A DNA stretch of 25,968 nt from an uncultured Eubacteriales bacterium (GCA_910583765.1 CAJTYS010000050.1:1-25968), one strand, 5' to 3'; shown: positions 8,665-15,834, numbered from the stretch's first letter. Notes: generated by a model from the sequence alone, not told the origin. Translations and numbers: made by a program.

Positions 8665-9042
8665 TTATTTCAGTTCTACCTTTGCGCCAACTTCTTCCAA
8701 CTGGCCCTTGATGGCTTCTGCTTCTGCCTTTTCCACGCCTTCTTTTACGTTGGATGGGGCTCCGTCTACCAGCGCCTTTGCTTCTTTCAGTCCCAGGCCA
8801 GTGATCTCTCTTACAGCCTTGATGACCTTGATCTTTTCTCCGCCTACTTCGGCCAGAACTACGTCAAATTCAGACTGTTCTTCGCCGCCGCCTGCTGCCG
8901 CGCCGTCTGCTGCCGCTACTACGACTCCTGCTGCCGCGGATACGCCAAACTCTTCTTCACATGCCTTTACCAGGTCATTTAATTCCAGTACGGATAACTC
9001 TTTTATCGCTTCGATAAATTCAGCTGTTGTTAATTTTGCCAT
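8665..9042 (-). CDS. rplL: 50S ribosomal protein L7/L12
   Basis: Encodes 125 residues of the ribosomal stalk protein that recruits and activates translational GTPases. The N-terminal dimerisation helices (about 1-34) are followed by an Ala/Gly-rich flexible hinge (about 36-54) and the conserved C-terminal domain with VIKAVREITGLGLKEAKALV. The length is normal. The ATG has an AGGAGG site 8 nt upstream. The gene follows rplJ by 49 bp, as expected because L10 and L12 form one complex. Confidence 0.98.
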   Translation of the reverse strand: MAKLTTAEFIEAIKELSVLELNDLVKACEEEFGVSAAAGVVVAAADGAAAGGGEEQSEFDVVLAEVGGEKIKVIKAVREITGLGLKEAKALVDGAPSNVKEGVEKAEAEAIKGQLEEVGAKVELK

Positions 9043-9091
9043 TTTAAATTCCTCCTATATTTTCTTTTGAAGTATGGATTTCTCCATTTGT

Positions 9092-9613
9092 TTACTCTGC
9101 CGCGGCTTCCTGCTGGCCGTCAGCGCCACCCTGCTCTGCGATCTGGTTCAGAACGCGCGCGAAGTTTGTGATCGGTGACTGGATGCTGCCCATGAACTTG
9201 GCGATGAGGGTGTCTCTTGATGGGATCTTCGCGATCTTGGTGATGCCGTCTTTGTCGAAGAATTCTCCTTCTACGACACCTGCTTTAAATTCCATCTTTT
9301 TATAATCTTCTATGACTTCGTTGAGTACCCGAGCCGGTGCTGTCGCGTCATCATAACTGAACGCGATGGCGCTTGGTCCTTCCAGAACCGGTGCCAGGGA
9401 TTCAAAGTCAGTGCCCTGGATCGCTCTCTTCGCAAGGGTATTTTTGTAAACCGTGTAATCCACGTCCGCCTCACGAAGCTTTTTTCTCATGGCATCAGCC
9501 TGCGCTACCGTGATCCCCATGTAGTCGATCACAACAGCAGACTGGGCCTTTTCTAGCTTTTCTTTGATTTCGTCGATTATGACTTGTTTTTCCTGCCATG
9601 CTGCTTTTGACAT
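9092..9613 (-). CDS. rplJ: 50S ribosomal protein L10
   Basis: Encodes 173 residues of L10, which anchors the L7/L12 dimers to the 23S rRNA. The start chosen is ATG at 9611-9613 (MSKAAWQEKQ), with an AAAGGAG site 6 nt upstream. The reading frame stays open for 27 more codons upstream, but that stretch is the regulatory leader and not protein. The N-terminal RNA-binding domain contains VVIDYMGITVAQADAMRKKL, and a C-terminal helix for L12 binding precedes an Ala/Glu-rich end. Translation is probably autoregulated through the L10 leader at 9660-9763. Confidence 0.97.
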   Translation of the reverse strand: MSKAAWQEKQVIIDEIKEKLEKAQSAVVIDYMGITVAQADAMRKKLREADVDYTVYKNTLAKRAIQGTDFESLAPVLEGPSAIAFSYDDATAPARVLNEVIEDYKKMEFKAGVVEGEFFDKDGITKIAKIPSRDTLIAKFMGSIQSPITNFARVLNQIAEQGGADGQQEAAAE

Positions 9614-9659
9614 GCGTATTCTCCTTTCCTGAGATTTGTGTTCTGGTACACTGTAAATG

Positions 9660-9763
9660 AAAAGCCTTGCTTCTGTCCGAGAAAACAAGGCCAATATACA
9701 TTCATTTATATTGTACCTCGGCGGGATGATTAAGCGTCTGCCCCCGCTGTCTACGGTGTTTAT
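9660..9763 (-). promoter_or_regulatory. L10 leader (ribosomal protein autoregulatory mRNA element)
   Basis: The rplA-rplJ spacer on the minus strand carries the words of the Firmicutes L10 leader: ACCGTAGACAGCGGGGGC, then ATCCCGCCGAGGTAC. Supporting pairings are GCGGG/CCCGC (9721-9725 with 9743-9747), CAATATA/TATATTG (9692-9698 with 9707-9713) and GCCTTG/CAAGGC (9664-9669 with 9686-9691). The last is followed by TTTTCATTT, like a terminator. In the known family, L10-L12 complex binds here and lowers rplJL expression. The assignment is from memory of the B. subtilis leader, not from a covariance search. Confidence 0.8.
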
Positions 9764-9783
9764 TCGTGATTTGCTTTATAGTC

Positions 9784-10479
9784 TTAGCCAAGCTTTTGCG
9801 CGTTAACTTTGACTCCAGGTCCCATTGTGGAAGCGATGGTCACGCTTCTCAAATACTGACCCTTTGCTGCCGCAGGTTTTGCTTTGATAATGGCATCCAT
9901 CAGCGCATTGAAATTTTCCGCCAGCTTTCCTGCTCCAAAGGAAGCTTTTCCAATTGGAGTATGGATGATGTTTGTCTTATCAAGACGATATTCCACTTTA
10001 CCTGCTTTTACTTCCTGAATGGCTTTTGTCACATCCATGGTCACAGTGCCTGATTTTGGATTTGGCATGAGGCCTTTTGGTCCCAGCAGTTTACCCAGAC
10101 GGCCTACGACACCCATCATGTCAGGCGTCGCAATGACCACATCGAAATCAAACCATCCTTCGGACTGGATTTTTTGTGCCATTTCTTCGGCTCCAACGAA
10201 TTCAGCGCCCGCGGCTTCTGCCTCAGATGCTTTGTCGCCCTTTGCGAAAACCAGCACTCTCTTTGATTTACCAGTTCCGTGAGGAAGCACGATCGCGCCT
10301 CTTACCTGCTGATCCGCATGTCTTCCATCTACGCCCAGTCGAATGTGAGCTTCAATTGTTTCATCAAATTTTGCCTTGGATGTCTTTATGACCAGGTCCA
10401 TGGCTTCTGGTACTTCATATGTCGTTTGTTTGTCATATGAAGCGATTGCTTCTTTGTACTTTTTGCCTCTCTTTGGCAT
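9784..10479 (-). CDS. rplA: 50S ribosomal protein L1
   Basis: Encodes 231 residues of L1, which forms the mobile L1 stalk that handles E-site tRNA. Family signatures seen are FDETIEAHIRLGVD, the LPHGTGK loop, and GKLLGPKGLMPNPKSGTV in the domain that contacts 23S rRNA. The length is standard. The ATG is preceded by AAGGAGG with a 7-nt spacer. The gene follows rplK by 45 bp. In many bacteria L1 also represses the rplK-rplA mRNA; no L1 target could be identified with certainty here. Confidence 0.98.
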   Translation of the reverse strand: MPKRGKKYKEAIASYDKQTTYEVPEAMDLVIKTSKAKFDETIEAHIRLGVDGRHADQQVRGAIVLPHGTGKSKRVLVFAKGDKASEAEAAGAEFVGAEEMAQKIQSEGWFDFDVVIATPDMMGVVGRLGKLLGPKGLMPNPKSGTVTMDVTKAIQEVKAGKVEYRLDKTNIIHTPIGKASFGAGKLAENFNALMDAIIKAKPAAAKGQYLRSVTIASTMGPGVKVNAQKLG

Positions 10480-10524
10480 TTTTAAACCTCCTTGTGGTAT
10501 TAACGGCCTGCGCCTCCCACGTTC

Positions 10525-10950
10525 TTAGTCTTCAATAACGATTCCCATGCTTCTTGCGGTTCCCTTGATCATCTCTGTAGCGGATTCAAGGTTCGCAGCG
10601 TTCAGGTCCGGCATCTTTGTCTTGGCGATTTCTTCTGCCTGTGCTCTTGTCAGTGTAGCCACCTTTGTTTTGTTAGGCTCACCAGAAGCAGAATCAAGTC
10701 CAGCAGCTTTCTTCAGCAATACTGCCGCAGGCGGTGTTTTGCAGATGAACGAGAAAGATCTGTCCGCGTAAACCGTGATCACGACAGGAATGATCATTCC
10801 TGGCTGGTCCTGGGTCTTGGCGTTGAACTGTTTGCAAAAGTCCATGATATTCACGCCGTGCTGACCGAGAGCAGGTCCTACTGGAGGTGCTGGGTTCGCG
10901 TTGCCGGCTGGGATCTGAAGTTTGATATAACCTTCGATTTTCTTAGCCAT
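10525..10950 (-). CDS. rplK: 50S ribosomal protein L11
   Basis: Encodes 141 residues of L11, part of the GTPase-associated centre of the large subunit and needed for RelA activation in bacteria with RelA. The proline-rich N-terminal part (PAGNANPAPPVGPALGQHG) is the region contacted by thiostrepton in known structures. The C-terminal domain with KMPDLNAANLESA binds the 1070 region of 23S rRNA. The length is standard. The ATG has an AAAGGAG site. It lies 15 bp after nusG. Confidence 0.98.
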   Translation of the reverse strand: MAKKIEGYIKLQIPAGNANPAPPVGPALGQHGVNIMDFCKQFNAKTQDQPGMIIPVVITVYADRSFSFICKTPPAAVLLKKAAGLDSASGEPNKTKVATLTRAQAEEIAKTKMPDLNAANLESATEMIKGTARSMGIVIED

Positions 10951-10965
10951 GTGTGTTCTCCTTTC

Positions 10966-11721
10966 TTAAATTTTATCTACCTGTGCGAAGTCAAGCTCCA
11001 CAGGCGTATCTCCTCCGAACATGGAAATCTTTGCTTTCAGCGTCTGTTTTTCCATATTGACCTTTTCGACTACTCCCATGAAGCTTTCAAAAGGTCCGTT
11101 AATGATTTTCACAGTGTCACCTACATCCACGTCCAGATCGATGTATACTTTTTCAATTCCCATTCTCCGAACCTCTTCTGTGGAAAGAGGAATCGGATCG
11201 GAGCCATGACCAACGAAGCCAGTAACGCCTTGGGTGTTTCTCACCAAGTACCAAGACTCGTTGGTAACAATCATTTTTACGATTACATATCCAGGGAACA
11301 TCTTTCTGGTTTTGATCTTACGTTGTCCGTTTTTAATCTCCACCCGATCTTCTGTCGGTACGACCACATCCTGGATCAGTTCCTGCATGCCGCGGTTTTC
11401 AACGATTTTTTCAATGTTGACTTTTACCTTGTTTTCGTGGCCGGAATAAGTGTGAACCACATACCATTTGGCTTCGCCGTCTCCTCTGAGCCCTTCCAAT
11501 CCCTCTATGTCCAATTTTTTCTTAGGGGGTTCTTCCGCCTCAGGCTGAGAAGCTTCTTCTGCGTCTTCCTCTTCCAGCGGCCCTTCTGCGGGTTCTGGCG
11601 CCGGTTCCGCTTCTTCCAGCTGTTCCGGACTTTCCAGTTCTTCCAGCGTTTCCAATTCTTCTGGCTGCTGTTCTTCCACGGAAACAGTTTCCATGATGGT
11701 GTCCTTTTCGTTGTCTCCCAT
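10966..11721 (-). CDS. nusG: Transcription termination/antitermination protein NusG with acidic N-terminal extension
   Basis: Encodes 251 residues. The NGN domain begins at about residue 85 (KWYVVHTYSGHE) and binds RNA polymerase; the C-terminal KOW domain begins at about 200 (VGDTVKIINGPF). NusG modulates pausing and links transcription to Rho or the ribosome. Typical NusG is 170-190 residues. Here about 70 residues are added in front: 27 of the first 64 are Asp or Glu and only one is Lys, ending at a PPKKKL linker. The first ATG has an AAGG site 5 nt upstream. An alternative ATG at 11692-11694 has AAGGA 7 nt upstream and would shorten the protein by nine residues but keep most of the extension. 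Actinobacterial NusG proteins are also known with acidic N-terminal extensions. The gene lies between secE and rplK as usual. Confidence 0.97.
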   Translation of the reverse strand: MGDNEKDTIMETVSVEEQQPEELETLEELESPEQLEEAEPAPEPAEGPLEEEDAEEASQPEAEEPPKKKLDIEGLEGLRGDGEAKWYVVHTYSGHENKVKVNIEKIVENRGMQELIQDVVVPTEDRVEIKNGQRKIKTRKMFPGYVIVKMIVTNESWYLVRNTQGVTGFVGHGSDPIPLSTEEVRRMGIEKVYIDLDVDVGDTVKIINGPFESFMGVVEKVNMEKQTLKAKISMFGGDTPVELDFAQVDKI

Positions 11722-11742
11722 TATACCTTCAATCCTTTTTTG

Positions 11743-12000
11743 TTACATAGTAATGCCCAGCAAGCCTTTGAGCGCTGCCAGGAATCCGCTATCGATTGCC
11801 CAAAAAGCGACAGCAAAAGCCCCACAGGTAACCAGTACGACTACTGTGTAAGATCCCAGTTCCTGTTTCGTAGGCCATACGACCTTTTTCATTTCCAGCT
11901 TCACGCCTTTAAAGTAATCTTTCAGGCTGCCTTTCTTTTTCTTAGGCATTGCTGCAGGAACTCTTTTCTTCGTTGTATCTTTGTCCTTTGCCTTTGCCAT
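11743..12000 (-). CDS. secE: Preprotein translocase subunit SecE
   Basis: Encodes 85 residues of SecE, the clamp subunit of the SecYEG channel in the cytoplasmic membrane. A lysine-rich N-terminus (1-24) leads to the amphipathic family motif EMKKVVWPTKQEL (36-48) and then one membrane segment (about 51-69). This is the short, single-span Gram-positive form. The site GGAG directly follows the rpmG stop codon and lies 9 nt from the ATG. rpmG-secE-nusG is the canonical order. Confidence 0.97.
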   Translation of the reverse strand: MAKAKDKDTTKKRVPAAMPKKKKGSLKDYFKGVKLEMKKVVWPTKQELGSYTVVVLVTCGAFAVAFWAIDSGFLAALKGLLGITM

Positions 12001-12012
12001 GATTTCCGCTCC

Positions 12013-12162
12013 TTATTTCGTTTCCTTGTGGACCGTGTGCTTTCTGCAGAATTTGCAGTATTTCTTTAACTCAAGACGATCCGGATCGTTCTTTTTGTTC
12101 TTCATTGTATTGTAGTTTCTCTGTTTGCATTCTGTACAGGCCAGTGTTACTTTTACTCTCAT
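12013..12162 (-). CDS. rpmG: 50S ribosomal protein L33
   Basis: A 49-residue gene read directly from the minus strand, beginning MRVKVTLACTECK. Two CxxC pairs (C9/C12 and C36/C39) make it the zinc-binding form. The middle has NTMKNKKNDPDRLELKKYC, as usual for L33. The ATG has a strong GGAGG site 10 nt upstream. It is the first gene of the rpmG-secE-nusG-rplK operon; a promoter is predicted 80-110 bp upstream. Bacteria with zinc-free paralogues swap L33 under zinc limitation; no second copy is in this window. Confidence 0.96.
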   Translation of the reverse strand: MRVKVTLACTECKQRNYNTMKNKKNDPDRLELKKYCKFCRKHTVHKETK

Positions 12163-12191
12163 TTTTGATTGTCCTCCGTTAACTCAAAATT

Positions 12192-12211
12192 CAGAGCCGT
12201 TGAAAGCTCTG
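12192..12211 (-). promoter_or_regulatory. Leader hairpin upstream of rpmG
   Basis: CAGAGC (12192-12197) and GCTCTG (12206-12211) form a 6-bp stem with an 8-nt loop inside the predicted rpmG leader. On the minus strand AATTTTGAG follows. It may be a weak attenuator or the end of the thioesterase transcript. No known ribosomal leader class was recognised. Confidence 0.4.
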
Positions 12212-12242
12212 CATGGAATTATCATCATAAAGTCACTTAAAC

Positions 12243-12271
12243 AGTGTATCTTAGACAGCTGTCAATGTCAA
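12243..12271 (-). promoter_or_regulatory. Predicted SigA-type promoter for rpmG-secE-nusG operon
   Basis: Minus-strand TTGACA (12266-12271), 17 bp, TACACT (12243-12248). The -35 box is directly repeated (TTGACATTGACA). It sits right behind the thioesterase stop codon, with a start near 12236 and a leader of about 74 nt. Confidence 0.7.
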
Positions 12272-12284
12272 GGAAATTTTCAAA

Positions 12285-12785
12285 TTACAGGTCGATTTCC
12301 TCAGGGTCGTCTTCTTCGATGTGATACCACTCTTCATCCACGAATCCGCCTTCGCTGATTTTGTCCAGGGGCAGTATCATGTATTTGCCCCAGCCTTCCA
12401 CTGCCACAGTGCCATCTTCCAGCAGGATTTCACCAGTTCCTTCAAACAGCCTTCGGTTCTGCTTCGTGACTCTGGCCACGGCCCGCAGGTCAGATTCCGT
12501 GGGAATGGGCTTTTTGTATTTCAGGTTCAACTCTACTGTCACGCCCCAGAAATCGTCTCTGCCATCCGCGGCTGCCCTGCCAATAAGTTCATCCAGGACT
12601 CCTGCCGCCATGCCGCCGTGCATCCTGCCCGGATAGCTCTGATGCCAATCCTCTGACCGGAAGGTGGCTGCGATCTCGCCGTTCTCCAGTTCGTAAAAAC
12701 GGCAGTTGAGGCTGGCTTTGTTCTGGTTGCCACAGACAATGCATCTGGCGCTGTTGTTTTGCTTCCTCTTGATCTTCTGCTTCAT
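12285..12785 (-). CDS. PaaI-like hotdog-fold thioesterase
   Basis: Encodes 166 residues of a hotdog-fold protein of the PaaI/acyl-CoA thioesterase kind, which hydrolyse acyl-CoA thioesters. The family core is seen in RMHGGMAAGVLDELIGRAA, with the HGG turn at 56-58 and the acidic pair D65-E66 on the central helix, followed by LNLKYKKPIP. A CxxC pair (C15, C18) sits at the N-terminus, which may bind a metal. The C-terminus is acidic. The ATG at 12783-12785 has a GGAG site 6 nt upstream; an in-frame ATG four codons earlier has none. The gene stands alone with its own consensus promoter. The substrate cannot be told from the sequence. Confidence 0.85.
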   Translation of the reverse strand: MKQKIKRKQNNSARCIVCGNQNKASLNCRFYELENGEIAATFRSEDWHQSYPGRMHGGMAAGVLDELIGRAAADGRDDFWGVTVELNLKYKKPIPTESDLRAVARVTKQNRRLFEGTGEILLEDGTVAVEGWGKYMILPLDKISEGGFVDEEWYHIEEDDPEEIDL

Positions 12786-12800
12786 GATTTTCTCCATTTT

Positions 12801-12828
12801 AAAACTGCGGGCTGGTCCCCGCAGTTTT
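12801..12828 (-). promoter_or_regulatory. 5'-terminal hairpin of the thioesterase mRNA
   Basis: An 11-bp perfect stem (12801-12811 with 12818-12828, AAAACTGCGGG/CCCGCAGTTTT) with a 6-nt loop. It begins about 5 nt after the expected start of transcription and ends 5 nt before the ribosome binding site. The terminal TTTT of the stem also makes it look like a terminator, so it could attenuate the gene or protect the 5' end from decay. Confidence 0.65.
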
Positions 12829-12839
12829 CAGCTTTTCTT

Positions 12840-12868
12840 ATTATATGCTTTTCCGCGCCTTCCGTCAA
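12840..12868 (-). promoter_or_regulatory. Near-consensus SigA-type promoter for the thioesterase gene
   Basis: Minus-strand TTGACG (12863-12868), 17 bp spacer, TATAAT (12840-12845). Eleven of twelve consensus positions match. The start would be near 12833. Confidence 0.8.
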
Positions 12869-12946
12869 GGACTGTTTTCAAAATTTCCCACAAGTCCAGG
12901 CAAATCCAGCGTTCTTAAATTCCCAGGCCTAGCTCTTGGTTATACG

Positions 12947-12982
12947 AAAAGAGCGAGACAGCAGAAACCATCTCGCTCTTTT
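12947..12982 (-). terminator. Rho-independent terminator of the ech operon
   Basis: A 12-bp perfect stem (12947-12958 with 12971-12982, AAAAGAGCGAGA/TCTCGCTCTTTT) and a 12-nt loop, 67 bp after the echF stop codon. The T-rich arm gives a terminator shape in both directions. Confidence 0.8.
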
Positions 12983-13049
12983 AGCAGCTTTTTATGTTTC
13001 ATCGCAGTTCTAAACATACATTTCATGTTTACATTCACGAATGAAAGTT

Positions 13050-13874
13050 CTAAACTAACTCCAAACATTCCTTTGGACAAGCGTTGACGCAAGCGCCGCA
13101 AGTGACACAGGCATCTTCCTTGAGTTTCCAAGTCTTTGCCTTTCTGTCGATCTCCAACGCGTCACATGGACATGTCTTGGCGCAAAGTCCGCAGTAGATG
13201 CAGTCGCTCAGCTTACAGCGAAGGCCGTCTTCGCCTTCTGGCCTGCTGTATGTAGGCTCTGCTGCCGTACCTGCTTTTGCCTCTTCCTTCTTTCCATCTG
13301 CGGCCGATGCTTCACCACCGCCCAGAGACAGACATTTCTTCGGACATTTTTCCACGCAGGCTCCGCAGCTGACACAAGCGTCTTCGTCCACTTTCCAGAC
13401 TTTTTCTTTCCTGTCAACAGTCAATGCGTCACACGGACAATTCTTTGCGCAAAGTCCGCAGTATACGCATTCCTCCAGGTTACAGGCAAGTCCGCCGCCA
13501 GCGCTTTCCTTCGCGCCGCCAGCAGCCTTTTCCTGCTTTGGAATTTCAAAAGTGTCCACCACTTTTTCTCCGCCAGGTTCCGTGTACTGATTTTCCATGG
13601 TCAGACAAGTCTTCGGACAAACTTCCACGCAGCAGTTGCACTGAATGCACTGCATGCGCTGGATGGTCCAGGTCCGTTTGTTCCGATCTACTGTGATGGC
13701 GTTAGCCGGACACTTTTTGGCGCAAATGCCGCACACGATACAGCTGCTTTCATCAATGCCAACATGTCCTCTCGTCCGTTCCTGCCACTGTCTTGGAACT
13801 ACTGGGTACATGAGAGTCGCAGGCTTTTTGAACAAACTCTTTAATACGACTTTTCCAATTTTAAAAGTTGCCAT
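13050..13874 (-). CDS. echF: Ech hydrogenase iron-sulfur subunit EchF, enlarged form with six [4Fe-4S] motifs
   Basis: Encodes 274 residues of the NuoI-like subunit that takes electrons from ferredoxin and passes them to EchC. Six CxxCxxCxxxCP motifs start at C45, C76, C136, C167, C225 and C256, arranged as three two-cluster ferredoxin modules. Usual EchF has one such pair in roughly 120-150 residues. Modules two and three are near copies of each other (both carry the CGLCAK-CPCDAL pattern and an extra Cys five residues before the first motif) and are joined by Ala/Gly/Lys/Glu-rich linkers (about 112-128 and 185-216). The start chosen is ATG at 13872-13874 with AGGTGGGAG just upstream; the open frame from TTG at 13907 overlaps echE. 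The gap to echE is 8 bp. The N-terminal 40 residues match EchF, so this is a fusion or expansion of EchF and not a free polyferredoxin. Confidence 0.9.
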   Translation of the reverse strand: MATFKIGKVVLKSLFKKPATLMYPVVPRQWQERTRGHVGIDESSCIVCGICAKKCPANAITVDRNKRTWTIQRMQCIQCNCCVEVCPKTCLTMENQYTEPGGEKVVDTFEIPKQEKAAGGAKESAGGGLACNLEECVYCGLCAKNCPCDALTVDRKEKVWKVDEDACVSCGACVEKCPKKCLSLGGGEASAADGKKEEAKAGTAAEPTYSRPEGEDGLRCKLSDCIYCGLCAKTCPCDALEIDRKAKTWKLKEDACVTCGACVNACPKECLELV

Positions 13875-13882
13875 TCTCCCAC

Positions 13883-14965
13883 CTACCTTTCTGTACAACT
13901 GATACAAGGGTCAATTGTCAGAACCAGCATTGGAACATCTGCCAGGTCGCAACCCTGTAATGTTTTAACGAGCGCAGGGATGTTCTGGTTGGTCGGCGTT
14001 CTCACGCGCATTCTTTCCAGGAACTTGGTTCCAGCGCCTTTCGCATAATAATACGCTTCGCCTCTAGGCTGCTCCAGCCTGGTGACGCATTCGCCTTCTA
14101 CGTTTCCCTTTACCTCAACGGAAATCGGACCATCTGGAATCTTGACGGCAGCCTTCTCGATCAACTCGATAGACTGGAAAACTTCACCGATCCTGACTTT
14201 ACATCTTGCGTAGGAATCGCCTTCCTCAGCGGTCACTGGTTCAAAGTCCAGCTGATCGTAAACGCCGTGATCACCTGTGAGTCTCATGTCCTGACGAAGA
14301 CCGGAAGCTCTGGCCATTGGGCCAACTGTGCCCAGCTCCATGGCTTCTTCTTTGGAAAGCACGCCTACGCCGCACAGTCTGTTCTTGACGGATCTGTCAG
14401 CCAGGAACACGTCAGTCAGCTCTTTAATTTCTTTTTTCAAACCATTCAGAGTATCTACGATTTCCTTCATGGTCTCGTTATCAATGTCCTTGCGGACGCC
14501 GCCCACTTTGCAGACCGAGAAAATGACTCTGCCGCCTGTGGTCTTTTCCAGCAGATCCAAAACAGTTTCCCTGACCCGCCAGCAGTGCATGAACAGGCTT
14601 TCAAATCCAAAGCCATCCGCCAAAAGCCCCAGCCACAAAAGGTGACTGTGGATCCTGGACATTTCATGCCAGATGGTCCGCAGGTATTCTGCCCGCTCTG
14701 GAACTTTCACGTCCATCGCACCTTCCACAGCGGCGCAATAGCCCCATCCATGACCAAAGCTGCAGATCCCGCAGATTCTTTCTATTACATACACCATCTC
14801 GGTGTATTCCTTTTTTTCCACCAGTTTTTCCAGACCCCTGTGAATGAAGCCAATGGATGGAATAGCTTCCACCACGGTTTCATCTTCAATGACAAGGTCA
14901 AGGTGTATCGGCTCCGGCAGTACCGGATGCTGTGGTCCGAAAGGAATAATAGTTCGTTTACCCAT
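13883..14965 (-). CDS. echE: Ech hydrogenase large subunit EchE ([NiFe] site)
   Basis: Encodes 360 residues of the NuoD-like catalytic subunit where protons are reduced to hydrogen. Both nickel-binding pairs are intact: RICGIC with C65 and C68, and DPCISCTER with C354 and C357 at the very end. The protein stops three residues after the last cysteine, so there is no C-terminal peptide to be cleaved; EchE and CooH are known to lack it. PFGPQHPVLPEP at the N-terminus is the shared complex I/hydrogenase signature. A gap of 20 bp with an AAGGAAGG site separates it from echD. It is an active-type hydrogenase, not a nickel-free relative. Confidence 0.95.
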   Translation of the reverse strand: MGKRTIIPFGPQHPVLPEPIHLDLVIEDETVVEAIPSIGFIHRGLEKLVEKKEYTEMVYVIERICGICSFGHGWGYCAAVEGAMDVKVPERAEYLRTIWHEMSRIHSHLLWLGLLADGFGFESLFMHCWRVRETVLDLLEKTTGGRVIFSVCKVGGVRKDIDNETMKEIVDTLNGLKKEIKELTDVFLADRSVKNRLCGVGVLSKEEAMELGTVGPMARASGLRQDMRLTGDHGVYDQLDFEPVTAEEGDSYARCKVRIGEVFQSIELIEKAAVKIPDGPISVEVKGNVEGECVTRLEQPRGEAYYYAKGAGTKFLERMRVRTPTNQNIPALVKTLQGCDLADVPMLVLTIDPCISCTER

Positions 14966-14985
14966 TTAAATTCTACCTTCCTTTC

Positions 14986-15333
14986 TTATTTCTTCGGATT
15001 CCACGGAGTCGGCTGCGCCACTTTGAAGAAATGGCCGCCGTAATCCAGGGCAATATGTTTGATCTTCACGCCGAACAAGTCGTGCATTTCATTTTCATAA
15101 ATAAACGCTGACCAGAAATCCGCCGTGATGCTCTGGACTTCTTCTTCCTCCGCGACAGTTAATTTTAAATTCAATAATTGGTGATCCTTGTCAAAGGAAT
15201 AGAGGATCTCAAATCCTTCCGATACCTTTGTCGCGCAGATCTGTCCCAGCCTATAGCCTTCGCTCTTTAAATCGCGAACTTTGGGCAAAAGGTCAGAAGC
15301 AGCGACAGGAACAATATTGGACTGTGCACTCAT
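14986..15333 (-). CDS. echD: Ech hydrogenase subunit EchD (NuoC-like)
   Basis: Encodes 115 residues of the small peripheral subunit related to NuoC, which packs against the large subunit. The conserved ENEMHDLFGVKIK segment (about 80-92) and the C-terminal FKVAQPTPWNPKK are present. The ATG directly abuts the echC stop codon (TAAATG), so the two are translationally coupled. The protein has no cofactor-binding residues of its own. Confidence 0.9.
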   Translation of the reverse strand: MSAQSNIVPVAASDLLPKVRDLKSEGYRLGQICATKVSEGFEILYSFDKDHQLLNLKLTVAEEEEVQSITADFWSAFIYENEMHDLFGVKIKHIALDYGGHFFKVAQPTPWNPKK

Positions 15334-15822
15334 TTAAGCTTCCTCCTTTTCTGTGTTTGCTGCTGGTTCAGGCTCTGGAATAGCCGCGGCTGTGCCGCTT
15401 GCCATGGCGTTCCTCTTTTCCTGGAGAACGCCCAGGCCCTTTACAACGCCGTCTATGATGGCCTCTGGCCTAGCGGCGCATCCAGGCACGTATACGTCTA
15501 CTGGTATCACAGTATCCACGCCGCCCAGGATGTTGTAGCATTCTTTAAAGATGCCGCCATTGTTGGCACAGATTCCAACGGCCACTACGACCTTTGGATC
15601 CGGCATCTGTTCATAAATCTGTTTGACAACGGCTTTGTTCTGCTCGTTGACAGAACCAGTCACCAGGAAAACGTCCGCGTGTTTTGGATTTCCTGTATTG
15701 ATGATACCAAACCGTTCAACGTCGTACATAGGTGTAAGGCATGCCAGTACTTCTATGTCACAGCCGTTGCAGCTAGAGCCATCATAATGGATGACCCATG
15801 GTGATTTTGTTACATATGACAT
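15334..15822 (-). CDS. echC: Ech hydrogenase small subunit EchC (NuoB-like, [4Fe-4S])
   Basis: Encodes 162 residues of the NuoB-like small subunit holding the [4Fe-4S] cluster next to the nickel site. Cluster ligands are C18 and C21 in SCNGCD, C85 in GICANNGG, and C115 in PGCAARPE. The catalytic part ends near residue 138, after which a Pro/Ala/Glu-rich tail of about 24 residues follows. The ATG has a GAGGAG site, and the gap to echB is 12 bp with the echB stop codon next to the site AGGAGG. Confidence 0.94.
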   Translation of the reverse strand: MSYVTKSPWVIHYDGSSCNGCDIEVLACLTPMYDVERFGIINTGNPKHADVFLVTGSVNEQNKAVVKQIYEQMPDPKVVVAVGICANNGGIFKECYNILGGVDTVIPVDVYVPGCAARPEAIIDGVVKGLGVLQEKRNAMASGTAAAIPEPEPAANTEKEEA

Positions 15823-15834
15823 CTCCTCGCCTCC

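Noticed and set aside
9614..9694. 27-codon N-terminal extension of rplJ
   Set aside because: This stretch is the end of the L10 leader, and the internal ATG has a proper AAAGGAG site and the family N-terminus.
10858..12069. A 403-codon open frame on the plus strand across rplK, nusG, secE and rpmG
   Set aside because: It runs antisense through four clear genes and their spacers; the Phe/His-rich product reflects the complement of Glu/Lys-rich coding sequence.
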